A stretch of DNA of 64,000 bases, taken from assembly GCF_001637325.1 (NCBI RefSeq), contig NZ_LRXL01000037.1, forward strand, positions 579,757 to 643,756. The letters are read 5' to 3'. The DNA is from Cochleicola gelatinilyticus (lineage in GTDB: Bacteria > Bacteroidota > Bacteroidia > Flavobacteriales > Flavobacteriaceae). How positions within the stretch are numbered: position 1 is the stretch's first letter; every line of letters starts with the position of its first letter. Below the pieces are notes generated by a model that saw nothing but the letters and a program-made list of their open reading frames with translations, made no database searches and was not told the origin of the DNA. The position numbers were made by a program, and so were the translations under genes. Positions 52,110 to 63,758 of the stretch are shown one piece after another.

Positions 52110-54665
52110 TTACGACTCGGTCGTTTTCTTTTGCTTTTTAATTTTAATTGTTAATTCGTTCGACTTTTCATCGAGATCCATCGTAATGGTATCTCCTTCT
52201 TGAAGATTAGAATTAATAATCTCTTCAGCAAGCGCATCTTCAATATATTTCTGAATCGCCCGTTTTAAAGGTCTTGCTCCATAGTCCTTATCAAATCCTT
52301 TGTCGGCAATGTAATCTTTCGCCTTATCGGTTAATTTAAGATCGTATCCAAGATCTTTAATTCTAAGAAACAATTGATCTAACTCGATATCGATAATTTT
52401 ATGAATGTCTTCTCGTTCTAGTGGATTAAACACCATAACATCATCTACACGATTTAAGAATTCGGGAGCAAATGCTTTTTTCAAGGCATTTTCGATAATA
52501 CTTTTTGCATTCGCATCTACTTGACTTGCTCTTGCGGTAGTACCAAAACCAACCCCTTGTCCGAAATCTTTCAATTTACGAGCTCCTATGTTCGAGGTCA
52601 TTATAATAATTGTATTTCTAAAATCGATCTTACGACCTAAACTGTCTGTTAAATACCCATCATCCAACACTTGTAATAACATATTAAAAACGTCGGGATG
52701 TGCTTTTTCGATCTCATCCAATAATACAACAGCATAAGGCTTGCGTCGAATTTTTTCGGTTAATTGTCCTCCTTCTTCATACCCAACATATCCTGGAGGT
52801 GCTCCAACCAATCTTGAAATAGCAAATTTCTCCATGTACTCACTCATGTCGATACGTACTAACGCACTTTCAGAATCAAACAATTCTCTCGCTAAAACTT
52901 TTGCAAGTTGTGTTTTACCTACACCTGTTTGACCTAAGAAAATAAAAGAACCAATGGGTTTGTTAGGGTCTTTTAATCCAGCACGATTTCGTTGCATGGC
53001 TTTTACCACTTTCGAAACAGCTTCATCTTGACCAATCACTTTTCCCTTAATAAGTTGGGGTAATTCTGCTAATTTATTGCTTTCGGTTTGAGCAATTCTA
53101 TTCACAGGAACTCCTGTCATCATAGAAACTACCTCCGCTACATTTTCTTCACTAACGGTTTCTTTGTGTTCTTTAGCGTCGGCTTCCCAAGCTTCTTGGG
53201 CAGTTGCTAATTCTTTTTCTAGATTCTTTTCGTCATCTCTAAGTTTAGCCGCTTCTTCGTATTTCTGTTTTTTCACAACAGAATTTTTAAGCTCGCGAAC
53301 TTCTTCTAGTTTTCCTTCGATCTCTAAAATTTTGGCCGGTACATGAATATTTGTTATGTGTACACGCGACCCTGCTTCGTCTAAAGCGTCGATAGCCTTG
53401 TCTGGAAGAAAACGTTCTGTCATATATCGATTCGTTAACTTCACACATGCTTTTAATGCTTCGTCTGTATATTGAACATTATGGTGCGTTTCGTACTTAT
53501 CTTTTATATTTTGAAGTATCTCAATAGTTTCCTCTACCGAAGTAGGTTCTACCAATACCTTCTGAAAACGTCGTTCTAAAGCACCATCTTTTTCGATATA
53601 CTGTCGGTATTCATCTAAAGTGGTTGCCCCGATGCATTGAATTTCTCCACGTGCTAAAGCAGGCTTGAACATGTTTGAAGCATCCAGTGATCCAGTTGCT
53701 CCACCAGCTCCAACGATGGTGTGTATTTCATCAATAAAGAGGATGATATCATCGTTCTTTTCAAGTTCATTCATCACCGCTTTCATGCGTTCTTCGAACT
53801 GACCTCTGTATTTTGTACCTGCTACAAGGCTTGCAAGATCTAACGTTACCACACGTTTATCGTAAAGAATACGAGAAACTTTTCGTTGAACGATTCGTAG
53901 TGCCAGTCCTTCCGCAATAGCCGATTTACCCACTCCGGGCTCACCAATAAGTAGCGGGTTGTTCTTTTTTCTACGGCTAAGGATTTGAGAAACGCGTTGT
54001 ATTTCTGCTTCACGTCCTACTACTGGATCTAGTTTTCCGTCTTCAGCTTGTGCGGTAAGGTCTCTTCCGAAGTTATCTAATACAGGAGTCTTCGATTTCT
54101 TGTTAGTTTTGCCTCCTGTGGAGCTAGCAAAAAGATTGTCTTTGTTAGCATCTTCACCGCCTGTGTCATCGTCGTTTGAAAAAGACTCAGCCGATGGGCT
54201 GTCTATATAATCATCATCGTTTGCAATCATAAGTTTAAATTGATCTTTAACACCGTCGTAATCTACTTTCATTTTATTTAAAAGCTTTGTAGTAGGGTCG
54301 TTTTCATTTCGAAGAATACACAACAACAAATGTGCAGTATTAATCGAAGAACTCTGAAACAATTTCGCTTCTAAAAATGTTGTTTTTAAAGCGCGTTCAG
54401 CCTGACGAGTTAAATGTAAGTTCTTTTTATCGTTTGTCCCAATACCACCGCTAGGGTTGGCAGGGCTTAGTATTTCTACTTTTCTACGTAAATGATTTAA
54501 ATCTACATCCAGCGCATTTAAAATTGTTACTGCTTTGCCGTTACCATCACGTAAGAGCCCCAACATTAAATGTTCGGTGCCTATAAAATCGTGACCTAAC
54601 CGCAAGGCTTCTTCTTTGCTGTAAGCGATTACATCTTTTACTCTGGGGGAAAAATTATCATCCAT
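52110..54665 (-). CDS. clpC: ClpC-type ATP-dependent Clp protease ATPase
   Basis: 851 aa Hsp100 unfoldase. Two Clp_N repeats (about 1-145), a linker with low complexity (150-195), AAA module 1 with Walker [14 protein letters not shown], a UVR-like coiled motif [15 protein letters not shown] in the middle domain, and AAA module 2 with [13 protein letters not shown]. It unfolds substrates for ClpP and in Bacteroidota replaces ClpA. Divergent from gyrA over 259 bases. No clpP nearby. Confidence 0.95.
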   Translation of the reverse strand: MDDNFSPRVKDVIAYSKEEALRLGHDFIGTEHLMLGLLRDGNGKAVTILNALDVDLNHLRRKVEILSPANPSGGIGTNDKKNLHLTRQAERALKTTFLEAKLFQSSSINTAHLLLCILRNENDPTTKLLNKMKVDYDGVKDQFKLMIANDDDYIDSPSAESFSNDDDTGGEDANKDNLFASSTGGKTNKKSKTPVLDNFGRDLTAQAEDGKLDPVVGREAEIQRVSQILSRRKKNNPLLIGEPGVGKSAIAEGLALRIVQRKVSRILYDKRVVTLDLASLVAGTKYRGQFEERMKAVMNELEKNDDIILFIDEIHTIVGAGGATGSLDASNMFKPALARGEIQCIGATTLDEYRQYIEKDGALERRFQKVLVEPTSVEETIEILQNIKDKYETHHNVQYTDEALKACVKLTNRYMTERFLPDKAIDALDEAGSRVHITNIHVPAKILEIEGKLEEVRELKNSVVKKQKYEEAAKLRDDEKNLEKELATAQEAWEADAKEHKETVSEENVAEVVSMMTGVPVNRIAQTESNKLAELPQLIKGKVIGQDEAVSKVVKAMQRNRAGLKDPNKPIGSFIFLGQTGVGKTQLAKVLARELFDSESALVRIDMSEYMEKFAISRLVGAPPGYVGYEEGGQLTEKIRRKPYAVVLLDEIEKAHPDVFNMLLQVLDDGYLTDSLGRKIDFRNTIIIMTSNIGARKLKDFGQGVGFGTTARASQVDANAKSIIENALKKAFAPEFLNRVDDVMVFNPLEREDIHKIIDIELDQLFLRIKDLGYDLKLTDKAKDYIADKGFDKDYGARPLKRAIQKYIEDALAEEIINSNLQEGDTITMDLDEKSNELTIKIKKQKKTTES

Positions 54666-54924
54666 AAGGTAAGTTCCTGTGCGTTGTAAAATAGTAAATT
54701 TACCTTAATTAGGGCAAAAACTATTCCTCTTTCTTAACGTAAGTAGTAAAAGGACAAAAAAACTTGCATTTCACAAAATATAATGGCAGATACTTATTAA
54801 CGTTTTTGGAGGCATTATTTGTTAATAAATTCGTGAATAACGCATGTAATAATGGGCTTTCAAACCTTCAAAATAGTGTATATTGCTTCATTAGATTGAT
54901 AACTATAATTAAAGTATATATTTT

Positions 54925-57438
54925 ATGGCTGAAGGTGAAAAATTGATCCCTATCAACATTGAAGATGAAATGAAATCGGCGTACATCGATTATTCAATGT
55001 CCGTCATTGTGTCACGAGCACTGCCAGATGTACGTGATGGTATGAAGCCTGTTCATAGACGGGTTTTGTTTGGAATGCACGAATTAGGAATCCGGGCAAC
55101 CGGAGCTCATAAAAAATCAGCAAGAATCGTAGGTGAAGTACTGGGTAAGTATCACCCGCATGGAGATACTTCCGTGTACGATGCGATGGTGCGTATGGCA
55201 CAAGAATGGAGCTTGCGATATATGTTGGTTGATGGACAAGGAAACTTTGGGTCTATCGATGGTGATAGTCCGGCAGCAATGCGTTATACAGAAGCCCGTA
55301 TGCAGAAAATATCGGAAGATATGCTAGCCGATATCGATAAAGAAACCGTAGACCATCAACTTAACTTCGATGATACTTTAAAAGAACCAACAGTACTTCC
55401 TACAAGAGTACCGGGACTTTTAATTAATGGTGCCTCTGGAATTGCAGTAGGAATGGCTACCAATATGCCACCTCACAACCTTACAGAGGTAATCGATGGT
55501 ACGATGGCGTATATTGATAATAATGAAATTGAGATCGATGAATTAATGCAACACATTAAAGCACCCGATTTTCCTACTGGAGGAATTATTTACGGGTACG
55601 ATGGTGTTAAAGATGCATTTCATACAGGAAGAGGCCGTGTCGTGATGCGTGCGAAAGCCCGATTCGAAGAAGTTAACGGAAGAGAATGTATTATTGTTTC
55701 TGAAATTCCATATCAGGTAAATAAAGCTGATATGATTAAAAAGACTGCGGATCTTGTCAACGAAAAGAAGATTGAGGGAATCGCAAATATTCGTGATGAA
55801 AGTGATCGTAAAGGAATGCGGATTGTATACATTCTTAAAAGAGATGCCATCCCTAATATTGTACTCAATACGCTTTATAAATATACATCATTACAGTCCA
55901 GTTTTAGTGTAAATAACATTGCCTTAGTTAAGGGAAGACCTCAAATGCTTAATTTAAAGCAATTAATTCATTACTTCGTGGAACACCGCCATGAGGTGGT
56001 GGTGCGTCGTACCGAATATTTACTTCGGAAAGCAAAAGAGCGAGCTCATATTCTTGAAGGTCTTATTATTGCTTCAGATAATATTGATGAAGTAATTCGA
56101 TTGATTCGGGCCTCTTCGAATGCAGATGAAGCAAGGGAAACTTTAATTAAAACGTTCGATCTTTCAGAAATACAAGCCAAAGCAATTGTTGAAATGCGAC
56201 TCCGCCAATTAACAGGGTTAGAGCAAGACAAATTGCGTTCAGAGTACGACGAGTTAATGAATACGATTGCTGATTATGAAGATATTCTTGCTAGAAAAGA
56301 GCGGAGAATGGAAATTATAAAAGAAGAGTTAGCAGAAATAAAAAATAAGTATGGTGATGAACGTCGCTCTACTATTGAATATGCAGGAGGCGATGTTAGT
56401 ATTACCGACCTTATTCCCGATGAGCAAGTGGTATTAACGATATCACATGCCGGATATATTAAACGTACTTCTCTTACAGAATATAAAACTCAAAATAGAG
56501 GAGGAGTAGGTCAAAAAGCATCATCAACCCGTAACGAAGATTTCTTAGAGCATATGTTTGTGGGTACCAATCACCAGTATATGTTGTTCTTTACCCAAAA
56601 AGGAAAATGTTTCTGGATGCGTGTTTTCGAAATTCCAGAAGGAAGTCGACAATCTAAAGGTAGAGCCATTCAAAACCTTATAAATATTGAGCCAGACGAC
56701 AAAGTGATGGCTTTTATATGTACACAGGATCTAAAAGACGAAGAGTATGTTAATAGCCGTTACGTAATTATGGCTACTAAAAAAGGACAGGTTAAGAAAA
56801 CTCCATTAGAGCAGTATTCAAGACCGAGAACCAACGGTATTAATGCTATTACAATTAAAGACAACGATGAACTACTAGAAGCGAAATTAACTCGTGGTGA
56901 TAGTCAAGTAATGTTGGCGGTTCGTTCTGGTAAAGCAATTCGTTTCGAGGAAGAAAAAACTCGTCCTATGGGAAGAAACGCTTCGGGTGTAAGAGGAATT
57001 ACGCTGGGAAGTGATGATGATGAGGTAGTAGGAATGATCGCTATTAACGATGAAGAATCTGATATTTTAGTAGTTTCAGAAGGCGGTTATGGAAAACGTT
57101 CTAGTATAGAAGATTATCGAATTACCAACCGTGGTGGAAAAGGAGTTAAAACTATAAATGTTACGGAAAAAACTGGTAAATTAGTGACTATCAAGAATGT
57201 AAACGATAACGATGACCTTATGATTATTAATAAATCGGGAATTGCCATTCGTATGGAAGTTGCAGATTTAAGAGTAATGGGTCGAGCTACGCAAGGTGTT
57301 AGACTAATTAAGGTTAGAGAAAACGATGCTATTGCAGCTGTTGCAAAAGTAGTTCATGAAGATGAAGAAGCGGAAGTTTTAAATGAAGATGGCACTACTC
57401 TTGATATTAACGAAGAAAACACAGAAAACAACGAATAA
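54925..57438 (+). CDS. gyrA: DNA gyrase subunit A
   Basis: 837 aa type II topoisomerase breakage-reunion subunit. The catalytic tyrosine is in [10 protein letters not shown]; the N-terminal start is [22 protein letters not shown]. The quinolone-contact region reads [16 protein letters not shown], with threonine at the site equivalent to E. coli S83, the usual residue in this phylum from memory. Six GyrA-box C-terminal blades follow ([19 protein letters not shown] and related). An acidic tail ends the protein. The TPR gene follows in 19 bases. Confidence 0.97.
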   Translation: MAEGEKLIPINIEDEMKSAYIDYSMSVIVSRALPDVRDGMKPVHRRVLFGMHELGIRATGAHKKSARIVGEVLGKYHPHGDTSVYDAMVRMAQEWSLRYMLVDGQGNFGSIDGDSPAAMRYTEARMQKISEDMLADIDKETVDHQLNFDDTLKEPTVLPTRVPGLLINGASGIAVGMATNMPPHNLTEVIDGTMAYIDNNEIEIDELMQHIKAPDFPTGGIIYGYDGVKDAFHTGRGRVVMRAKARFEEVNGRECIIVSEIPYQVNKADMIKKTADLVNEKKIEGIANIRDESDRKGMRIVYILKRDAIPNIVLNTLYKYTSLQSSFSVNNIALVKGRPQMLNLKQLIHYFVEHRHEVVVRRTEYLLRKAKERAHILEGLIIASDNIDEVIRLIRASSNADEARETLIKTFDLSEIQAKAIVEMRLRQLTGLEQDKLRSEYDELMNTIADYEDILARKERRMEIIKEELAEIKNKYGDERRSTIEYAGGDVSITDLIPDEQVVLTISHAGYIKRTSLTEYKTQNRGGVGQKASSTRNEDFLEHMFVGTNHQYMLFFTQKGKCFWMRVFEIPEGSRQSKGRAIQNLINIEPDDKVMAFICTQDLKDEEYVNSRYVIMATKKGQVKKTPLEQYSRPRTNGINAITIKDNDELLEAKLTRGDSQVMLAVRSGKAIRFEEEKTRPMGRNASGVRGITLGSDDDEVVGMIAINDEESDILVVSEGGYGKRSSIEDYRITNRGGKGVKTINVTEKTGKLVTIKNVNDNDDLMIINKSGIAIRMEVADLRVMGRATQGVRLIKVRENDAIAAVAKVVHEDEEAEVLNEDGTTLDINEENTENNE

Positions 57439-57457
57439 AAATTAAAAAACACTTGTA

Positions 57458-58726
57458 ATGAAAAAATCAATTTTTTTAGCTGGAATGATGCTTGTTTCTA
57501 CGCTAACTTTTGCACAGAAAAAAGAAATTAAGAAAGCACAAAAAGCGAATAAATCTGGAGATTATACTGAAGCGATGGCACAATTAAGTGCAGCAGAATC
57601 CATGATTGGTACTGCAGATGCAGATCTTAAGACTGAATTCTATATTGCAAAAGGAACGGCTCAACTTAATACAGCGGGAAGTAACTATGAAAAACTTCAG
57701 ATGGCTGCCGACTCATTTTTGAAAGCTTCAGAAATGGATAGCGCTAATAGTTATGCTAATGAAATTTCAGAAGGGACCTTTAATCTTAAATCTAAATTAA
57801 TTAATAGTGCGATTAAAGATCAAGATGCTCAACAATTTGAAGCTGCCGCAAAAAAATTATATACTGGTTATACCATTAGTAAGCAAGATACCGTGTATTT
57901 ATACTATGCCGCAGGTAATGCAGTAAATGCAAAAGATTATAATACTGCTTTAACGTATTACACAAAATTGATGGACCTAGGGTACACAGGAGTAACCACC
58001 GAATTTGTAGCTACTAATAAAGAAACGGGAGAAGTAGAGCCTTTTGCTTCAGAGAATGAACGTTCTTTAATGCTGAAAACTGGACAATTTATTAAGCCTG
58101 AGACCAGAAAAACTGCGTCTAATGCAGGGGAAATACTTAAAAATGCCACCCTACTTTACCAAGAACTTGGACAAGAAGATAAGGCTATTGAGTTAATGCA
58201 AAAAGCACGTGCTGAGAACCCAGATGATATTTCGCTTATTAAAGCTGAAGCAGATATGGTTTATAAAATGGGTGATAAACAACGCTACAACGAACTTATG
58301 AACGAAGTAATGCAGGCTGAACCAGATAATCCAGATACTTTATTTAACCTAGCTGTTGGAAGTATGGAGATCGGTGATACAGAAAAAGCGATTGAGTTTT
58401 ATGAAAAAGCGCTCGAAATTAAGCCAGATTATAGTGCGGCGCTAATCAATATTGCTGTAGCAAAATTATCTGCTGAAGAGGAAATTGTTAAACAAATGAA
58501 TGAATTAGGAACTTCCGCTGCAGATAACAAAAAATATGATACGCTTAAACAACAGCGTAAAGACATGTATGCCGATGTTTTACCATATCTTGAGAAATCA
58601 TTAGCGTTACAGCCCGATAATGTAGAAGTAGTAAGAACACTCATGAATATTTATACTCAGTTAAATATGGATGATAAGTTCAAAACAATGAAAACAAAAC
58701 TTCAAGAGTTGGAAGGCGGCCAATAG
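57458..58726 (+). CDS. secreted tetratricopeptide repeat protein
   Basis: 422 aa with signal peptide (MKKSIFLAGMMLVSTLTFAQ). TPR-like helical repeats run through the mature protein; the clearest consensus units are NPDTLFNLAVGSMEIGDTEK and IEFYEKALEIKPDYSAALIN. It probably scaffolds protein contacts in the periplasm. It sits 19 bases behind gyrA and may share its transcript, and a terminator follows. Confidence 0.85.
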   Translation: MKKSIFLAGMMLVSTLTFAQKKEIKKAQKANKSGDYTEAMAQLSAAESMIGTADADLKTEFYIAKGTAQLNTAGSNYEKLQMAADSFLKASEMDSANSYANEISEGTFNLKSKLINSAIKDQDAQQFEAAAKKLYTGYTISKQDTVYLYYAAGNAVNAKDYNTALTYYTKLMDLGYTGVTTEFVATNKETGEVEPFASENERSLMLKTGQFIKPETRKTASNAGEILKNATLLYQELGQEDKAIELMQKARAENPDDISLIKAEADMVYKMGDKQRYNELMNEVMQAEPDNPDTLFNLAVGSMEIGDTEKAIEFYEKALEIKPDYSAALINIAVAKLSAEEEIVKQMNELGTSAADNKKYDTLKQQRKDMYADVLPYLEKSLALQPDNVEVVRTLMNIYTQLNMDDKFKTMKTKLQELEGGQ

Positions 58727-58751
58727 GTTTCGCTTTTCTATAAACTTAAAG

Positions 58752-58781
58752 ACCTTCAACATAACAGTTGAAGGTTTTTTT
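58752..58781 (+). terminator. intrinsic terminator after the TPR gene
   Basis: 9-bp stem ACCTTCAAC / GTTGAAGGT, 6-base loop, seven T. It abuts the stop of the convergent peptidase gene. Confidence 0.88.
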
Positions 58782-59529
58782 ATACAATACGTTTAATTAC
58801 GCGTAATTTATGTGTGTGTGTATTTGTTTCTATATTAAATATTCCTGAATGGTCTAGGCGATCTATTCGCACTTTACCGTGAGCATGAATGATGTAATGA
58901 TCAGCCATGATAATTCCCACGTGAGTGATAACACCTTCTGAATTATCAAAAAAAGCAAGATCACCAGGTTCGCTCTCTTCAATAAAACTTAAAGCTTCCC
59001 CTTGTGTGGCCTGTTGACTGGCATCCCTTAATAATTTGTGGCCATTCAATTTATAAACCATTTGTGTAAACCCACTACAATCGATTCCGAAGGGCGTCTT
59101 TCCACCCCACAAGTAGGGAGAATTTAAATAGAGAAGTGCAGTGTCTAATATATGTTGCTTCGGAAAAGTTTCAGAAATAAATTTACCTTCAAAAGAATGT
59201 GACAAATAAGTAGAAGCTGAAACAGTGCTTCCTAAACAAACTGAAAGCAAATGACCTTCCGAAGTAGTAATAAAATCAACTAAATCTGAAGCTAATTTAT
59301 TGCCTTGATTTATAAATAACCTATCGTCTTCTTCAGAAATAAATTGAAACTGTTTATTGTCGATCCATCCTTCATAACCATCGAAATGTAATCGAATACG
59401 ACTCCACTTTTTGCGGGATTCCAATACTTTAAATTGCTCTCCATACAAGACCTGTGTAACCATTTCACTGGTGTCTGCAGCTTCGGCGCGCATAGGAACA
59501 ATACTAAGAGGACAAATCCCGTATTTCAT
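58780..59529 (-). CDS. NlpC/P60 (C40) peptidase with SH3-like domain
   Basis: 249 aa. An N-terminal bacterial SH3-like segment (QVLYGEQFKVLESRKKWSRIRL) and a C-terminal NlpC/P60 domain. The nucleophile cysteine is in GIDCSGFTQMVYKL, the histidines are in ITHVGIIMADHYIIHAHG. Family members hydrolyse peptidoglycan stem peptides between D-Glu and diamino acid. No signal peptide is visible, so it may act on recycled muropeptides in the cytoplasm. 19 bases after the thiolase gene, likely one transcript. Confidence 0.9.
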   Translation of the reverse strand: MKYGICPLSIVPMRAEAADTSEMVTQVLYGEQFKVLESRKKWSRIRLHFDGYEGWIDNKQFQFISEEDDRLFINQGNKLASDLVDFITTSEGHLLSVCLGSTVSASTYLSHSFEGKFISETFPKQHILDTALLYLNSPYLWGGKTPFGIDCSGFTQMVYKLNGHKLLRDASQQATQGEALSFIEESEPGDLAFFDNSEGVITHVGIIMADHYIIHAHGKVRIDRLDHSGIFNIETNTHTHKLRVIKRIV

Positions 59530-59548
59530 TTTTTAGGAAAAGTCTTAT

Positions 59549-60727
59549 TTAGTTACGTTCAATTACCATAGCAGAAGCACCACCGCCACCGTTACAAATT
59601 GCTGCAGCACCTAATTTTGCGTCGTTTTGTTGTAGTACGTTCAATAATGTAATTAAAATACGTACTCCACTGCAACCTAGTGGGTGTCCTAAAGATACAG
59701 CACCTCCATTTACATTAACATTCGAATCGTTTAAACCAAGGAGTTTCATGTTTGCTAATCCAACCACCGAAAAAGCTTCATTAAATTCGAAAAAATCTAC
59801 TTCCTCTTGAGATACTCCTGCTTTTGCTAATGCTTTAGGTAGTGCTTTAGATGGAGCTGTCGTAAACCATTTAGGCTCGTGGGCAGCATCCGCATATCCT
59901 TTTATAGATGCTAATGGAGTAAGTCCAAGTTCTTTTGCTTTGTCTTCGCTCATTAAGATCATTGCTCCGGCACCATCATTAATTGTAGAAGCGTTAGCAG
60001 CTGTTACAGTTCCTTCTTTAGTAAAAGCGGGACGAAGCGATGGAATTTTTTCCATTTTCACATTCTTATATTCTTCATCTTCAGAAACTACAACTGGTTC
60101 TCCGCGTCGTTGTGGTACTTCAACGGGAATCACTTCGTTTTTAAATTTTCCGTCAGCCCAAGCTTGGGCAGAACGGTTATACGATTGTATTGCAAATGCA
60201 TCTTGATCTTCTCTTGAAAAATTGTGCTCTGTAGCACAAAGATCTGCACAAGTTCCCATGGCATTGTGATCGTATGCATCTACTAATCCATCTTTTTGCA
60301 TTCCATCTATTAATGTAGCAGGACCAAATTTGGTTCCTTGTCTCATATGTACATAATGAGGGATATTACTCATGCTTTCCATTCCTCCAGCAACAACTAC
60401 CTCGGCATCTCCTAAAGCAATAGCTTGAGCCGCGTTCATAACAGCTTTCATACCAGAAGCACACACCTTATTTATAGTCGTACAAGGAACTGTGTCTGGA
60501 ATTCCTGCACTCATTGCAGCTTGTCTTGCTGGGGCTTGCCCTACACCTGCTTGTACCACATTGCCCATAAAAACCTCTTGAACTAAACTTGGATCCAAAT
60601 CGATTTTATTAAGTGCTCCTTTAATGGCAGCGCTACCAAGTTGTACGGCAGTTAAAGAAGATAAACTTCCCATAAAACTTCCTATAGGGGTTCTTGCTGC
60701 AGCTACTATTACGACTTTTTTACTCAT
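59549..60727 (-). CDS. acetyl-CoA C-acyltransferase (thiolase)
   Basis: 392 aa from ATG 60727 (MSKKVVIVAAARTPIGSF), which is the family start; the longest frame adds 21 residues that overlap the promoter. The nucleophilic cysteine is in INKVCASGMKAVMNAAQ (about residue 88); His and second Cys are in GGAVSLGHPLGCSGVRI and AAICNGGGGASAMVIE. Forms or cleaves acetoacetyl-CoA or 3-ketoacyl-CoA. Strong promoter upstream. Confidence 0.94.
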   Translation of the reverse strand: MSKKVVIVAAARTPIGSFMGSLSSLTAVQLGSAAIKGALNKIDLDPSLVQEVFMGNVVQAGVGQAPARQAAMSAGIPDTVPCTTINKVCASGMKAVMNAAQAIALGDAEVVVAGGMESMSNIPHYVHMRQGTKFGPATLIDGMQKDGLVDAYDHNAMGTCADLCATEHNFSREDQDAFAIQSYNRSAQAWADGKFKNEVIPVEVPQRRGEPVVVSEDEEYKNVKMEKIPSLRPAFTKEGTVTAANASTINDGAGAMILMSEDKAKELGLTPLASIKGYADAAHEPKWFTTAPSKALPKALAKAGVSQEEVDFFEFNEAFSVVGLANMKLLGLNDSNVNVNGGAVSLGHPLGCSGVRILITLLNVLQQNDAKLGAAAICNGGGGASAMVIERN

Positions 60728-60759
60728 GAGATTATGATATTTGAATTTTAAAACGAATG

Positions 60760-60790
60760 CAAAATTACATATTTTAAAGTGAATTATCAA
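60760..60790 (-). promoter_or_regulatory. Bacteroidota-type promoter of the thiolase gene
   Basis: Minus strand: TTG (60790-60788), 20 bases, TAATTTTG (60767-60760). Full match to the TTG-N-TAnnTTTG pattern, 33 bases before the ATG. Confidence 0.65.
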
Positions 60791-60807
60791 CGATTCGAAG
60801 GGTTGGG

Positions 60808-60840
60808 TTTGGGAATAATGCCTCGTTTAACATACCTTTA
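60808..60840 (+). promoter_or_regulatory. likely promoter of the 7TM-HD gene
   Basis: TTTG (60808-60811), 21 bases, TACCTTTA (60833-60840), one base off TAnnTTTG. It sits 18 bases before the start codon. Confidence 0.5.
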
Positions 60841-60857
60841 CTTTTCTAACGATTTGT

Positions 60858-62903
60858 ATGCAACAACTCTTATTATTTTTATCTAGGAATCAATCGCTTA
60901 TTTACAAAGCGTTTCTTTTTATAGCGGCAACATTTCTAATTATTTACATGCTTCCTAAGGGGGGACAGTTTAAATATAATTTTCAGAAAGGAAAGCCTTG
61001 GCAATACGAGAATCTTTACGCTCCGTTTAGTTTTACTATAAAAAAGGAAACAGAAACCCTGCAGAAAGAACAAGAAGCTATTCGCGCGAATGCTATTCCC
61101 TATTTTGATTTTGATGTAGATATTGTAACAGATTCAAGAGCTTCTTTTAATGAAATTTTAAATGAAGTTTATGTAGATAGCTTGTTTGCTATTTCTGAAA
61201 CAGCCGTACAACGCATTGGTAATATAGTTATTGAAGATGTTTACACAAAAGGTGTGGTAGACGCTATTTACTCCTATTCTGGAGATCGTTTAATATATCT
61301 TAAAAAAGGAAATGAAATAGAGGAGATCACCTACACCCAATTATTTAGGTTAGAGAATTTAAAAAAACGAGTTAATACTGCAGTCACTAATAATAATGCT
61401 ATTGAAGTTCGCGAATTACTTCAGAAAATTTTGGCTCGTACCATTCAACCCAATGTTTCATTGAATGTAAAACTTACAGAAGCTGCAATTGAAGCTGAAA
61501 TAAATGCAATAAACCCAAATCGAGGAATCATCGAAAAAGGTGGGCGAATTGTTGCAAAGGGAGAGGTAGTAGAAGGAGATAAATTTCAAATTTTAAACTC
61601 CTTAAAGGCCGAATACCAGTCCCAGGTCTGGAGTCAGTCGAACTATTACTGGCTCATGATTGGCTACTCCATGTTAGTGATGCTTGTGTTTTTAATGTTG
61701 TTTCTTTTTCTAAAAAAATACCGCCCAGAGATCTTTTATAATAATACGAAAGTGACCTTTATTTTCTTCAATATTTTTCTCATGGTGTTTCTAACTACCA
61801 TCGTAGTGAAATTAGATGCGAAATATGTGTATGTGGTTCCACTTTGTATTTTACCGCTTATTCTAAAAGCTTTTTTCGATCCCAGACTAGGACTTTTTGT
61901 TCATGTGCTTACGATTCTATTATTAGGTTTTGTAGTGCCTAATAGTTTCGAATATATGTTCCTTCAGATTATTGCAGGAATTGTAACGATTTTAACAGTT
62001 TCAGAACTATACAAACGGGCGAACTTATTTATTTCTGTAGGACAAATTACTATTATATACATCATTGGATATTTTGCCTTTTTCTTAATTCAAGAAGGAA
62101 ATATACAAGTGTTGCATTGGGAAACGTTCGGGTATTTTGTGCTATCTGGACTAGCAACGCTATTTGCGCATCCGTTGATCTATTTTTACGAAAAGATCTT
62201 CGGACTCGTTTCTGATGTGTCTCTGTTAGAATTAAGTGATACGAATTCTAAATTATTGAAAGAACTTTCTAACAAAGCACCAGGAACATTTCACCACTCA
62301 CTAAATGTTGCCAATTTAGCTGAGGCAGCCGCTAATGAAATTGGCGCTAATGCCATGTTAGTAAGGGTAGGGGCCTTGTATCATGATATTGGTAAGATGA
62401 CAAACCCTACTTTTTTTACTGAAAATCAAGTAAACTCTATCAATTCTCATAACGAATTAGATCCTAAAGAAAGTGCGCAGATTATTATCGACCATGTAAT
62501 AAACGGGGTGGAAACTGCCAGAAAAAATAACCTTCCAGATCGGGTAATCGATTTTATAAGAACCCACCACGGAACAAGTCTTGTGTATTATTTCTATAAA
62601 AGAGAAAAAGAAAAAAATGGAGAAGTGGATGAGAATGATTTCAGATATCCTGGACCAATGCCATTTTCTAAAGAAACTGCAATCCTAATGATGGCCGATA
62701 GTGTTGAGGCGGCAAGTAAAAGTTTAAAAGAGCCAACTTCTTCAAAGATTGATATGTTTGTTGAAAAGATTATTGATGGACAAATGGAGCAAGGACAATT
62801 TCTAAATGCAAATATTACGTTTAAAGAAATTCAGACTATTAAAAAGGTACTTAAAAAGAAACTGAATAATATTTATCATTTACGAGTAGAATACCCCGAA
62901 TAA
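60858..62903 (+). CDS. 7TM-HD phosphodiesterase (PgpH-like)
   Basis: 681 aa. An N-terminal helix and an extracytoplasmic 7TMR-HDED domain (about 35-265), seven transmembrane helices (about 270-460), then a cytoplasmic HD domain. HD metal ligands: APGTFHHSLNVANLAEAAAN and VGALYHDIGKMTNP, then IRTHHGTSLVYYF. PgpH proteins hydrolyse cyclic di-AMP. This places c-di-AMP turnover as its likely role. No cyclase is in the window. Ends directly at the stop of the convergent HAD gene. Confidence 0.92.
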   Translation: MQQLLLFLSRNQSLIYKAFLFIAATFLIIYMLPKGGQFKYNFQKGKPWQYENLYAPFSFTIKKETETLQKEQEAIRANAIPYFDFDVDIVTDSRASFNEILNEVYVDSLFAISETAVQRIGNIVIEDVYTKGVVDAIYSYSGDRLIYLKKGNEIEEITYTQLFRLENLKKRVNTAVTNNNAIEVRELLQKILARTIQPNVSLNVKLTEAAIEAEINAINPNRGIIEKGGRIVAKGEVVEGDKFQILNSLKAEYQSQVWSQSNYYWLMIGYSMLVMLVFLMLFLFLKKYRPEIFYNNTKVTFIFFNIFLMVFLTTIVVKLDAKYVYVVPLCILPLILKAFFDPRLGLFVHVLTILLLGFVVPNSFEYMFLQIIAGIVTILTVSELYKRANLFISVGQITIIYIIGYFAFFLIQEGNIQVLHWETFGYFVLSGLATLFAHPLIYFYEKIFGLVSDVSLLELSDTNSKLLKELSNKAPGTFHHSLNVANLAEAAANEIGANAMLVRVGALYHDIGKMTNPTFFTENQVNSINSHNELDPKESAQIIIDHVINGVETARKNNLPDRVIDFIRTHHGTSLVYYFYKREKEKNGEVDENDFRYPGPMPFSKETAILMMADSVEAASKSLKEPTSSKIDMFVEKIIDGQMEQGQFLNANITFKEIQTIKKVLKKKLNNIYHLRVEYPE

Positions 62904-63713
62904 TTACTCAAAATATTTCTGTATAGATAATGCGACGCCATCATCAATATTACTCTCGGTAATATCATTAGCTATGGCTAGCACTTCGTTTTTAGCATTT
63001 TTTACAGCCACGCCCATACCAACAGCCTTCAGCATTTCAATATCATTGTAATTATCTCCAAAGGCGATAACATGTTCTATTTTTTGGTTAGGATAACATT
63101 CTTGTAGTAATTTATAAATAGCTGTTTCTTTTGAAATCTTCTTGTTTGCAATTTCAATGTAGGTTGGTTTCGACCGGTACAAACTTAAGTCGTTAGGGAA
63201 TTTTGTTTCGAGTGCGCTGTATAATGCGCTAATCTCAGATTCTTCTCCCATGCACATAATTTTATGGGCGCCTTTATTGCTATTTTTCCAATCTATAAGA
63301 GTTTCTTGTAGAGCACGCACAGTAGGGGTTACCTTGGTGTTATTTGCTTCTCGATTCGCCCAATAATCCATTTCTGGAACAAACCATTCGTCATTATGAT
63401 AAAGGCTAAGATGAATGCTAGTGTTTTTACAATTTGAAACTACTTCTGAAATTATATTCACAGAGATGTCTGTACTTTCTAAAACATTGTTTCCGTCAAG
63501 AATTAATCCGCCATTGTAGGCAATTAAGGGTAAGTGTTCGATACCTAGTTCCTTTTGAAGATGCCTCATAGCTTTAGGCATTCGAGACGAAATTAGAATT
63601 ATCGGAGCTGTATCTTTAATGCGTTTCAATTCTTGGATGGTGCAGGGTGAAAGTTCCCGATCTTTGTTGAGTAGTGTTCCGTCAATATCGGTGCAGATGA
63701 AGTTGTATTTCAT
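62904..63713 (-). CDS. Cof-type HAD phosphatase
   Basis: 269 aa HAD hydrolase of the IIB (Cof) type. Motif I CTDIDGTLLNKDRELS (DxDGT), motif II ILISSRMPKAM, motif IV FGDNYNDIEMLKAVGMGVAV. The substrate is probably a sugar phosphate or a phosphorylated vitamin, unknown. The 3' ends of this gene and the 7TM-HD gene abut without a gap. Confidence 0.9.
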   Translation of the reverse strand: MKYNFICTDIDGTLLNKDRELSPCTIQELKRIKDTAPIILISSRMPKAMRHLQKELGIEHLPLIAYNGGLILDGNNVLESTDISVNIISEVVSNCKNTSIHLSLYHNDEWFVPEMDYWANREANNTKVTPTVRALQETLIDWKNSNKGAHKIMCMGEESEISALYSALETKFPNDLSLYRSKPTYIEIANKKISKETAIYKLLQECYPNQKIEHVIAFGDNYNDIEMLKAVGMGVAVKNAKNEVLAIANDITESNIDDGVALSIQKYFE

Positions 63714-63728
63714 AATCTTGTTATAAAC

Positions 63729-63754
63729 AAAAAATCTCCTTCGAGAGGAGATTT
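63729..63754 (-). terminator. terminator of the tRNA transcript
   Basis: On the minus strand AAATCTCCT / AGGAGATTT with a 5-base loop, followed by T-rich sequence. It lies just after tRNA-Arg. Confidence 0.8.
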
Positions 63755-63758
63755 GATG

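Noticed and set aside
55126..55195. Threonine at the GyrA position equivalent to E. coli S83, considered as a quinolone-resistance change
   Set aside because: Thr-Ser in this motif is, to my knowledge, the wild-type form in Flavobacteriia, so no resistance claim is justified.
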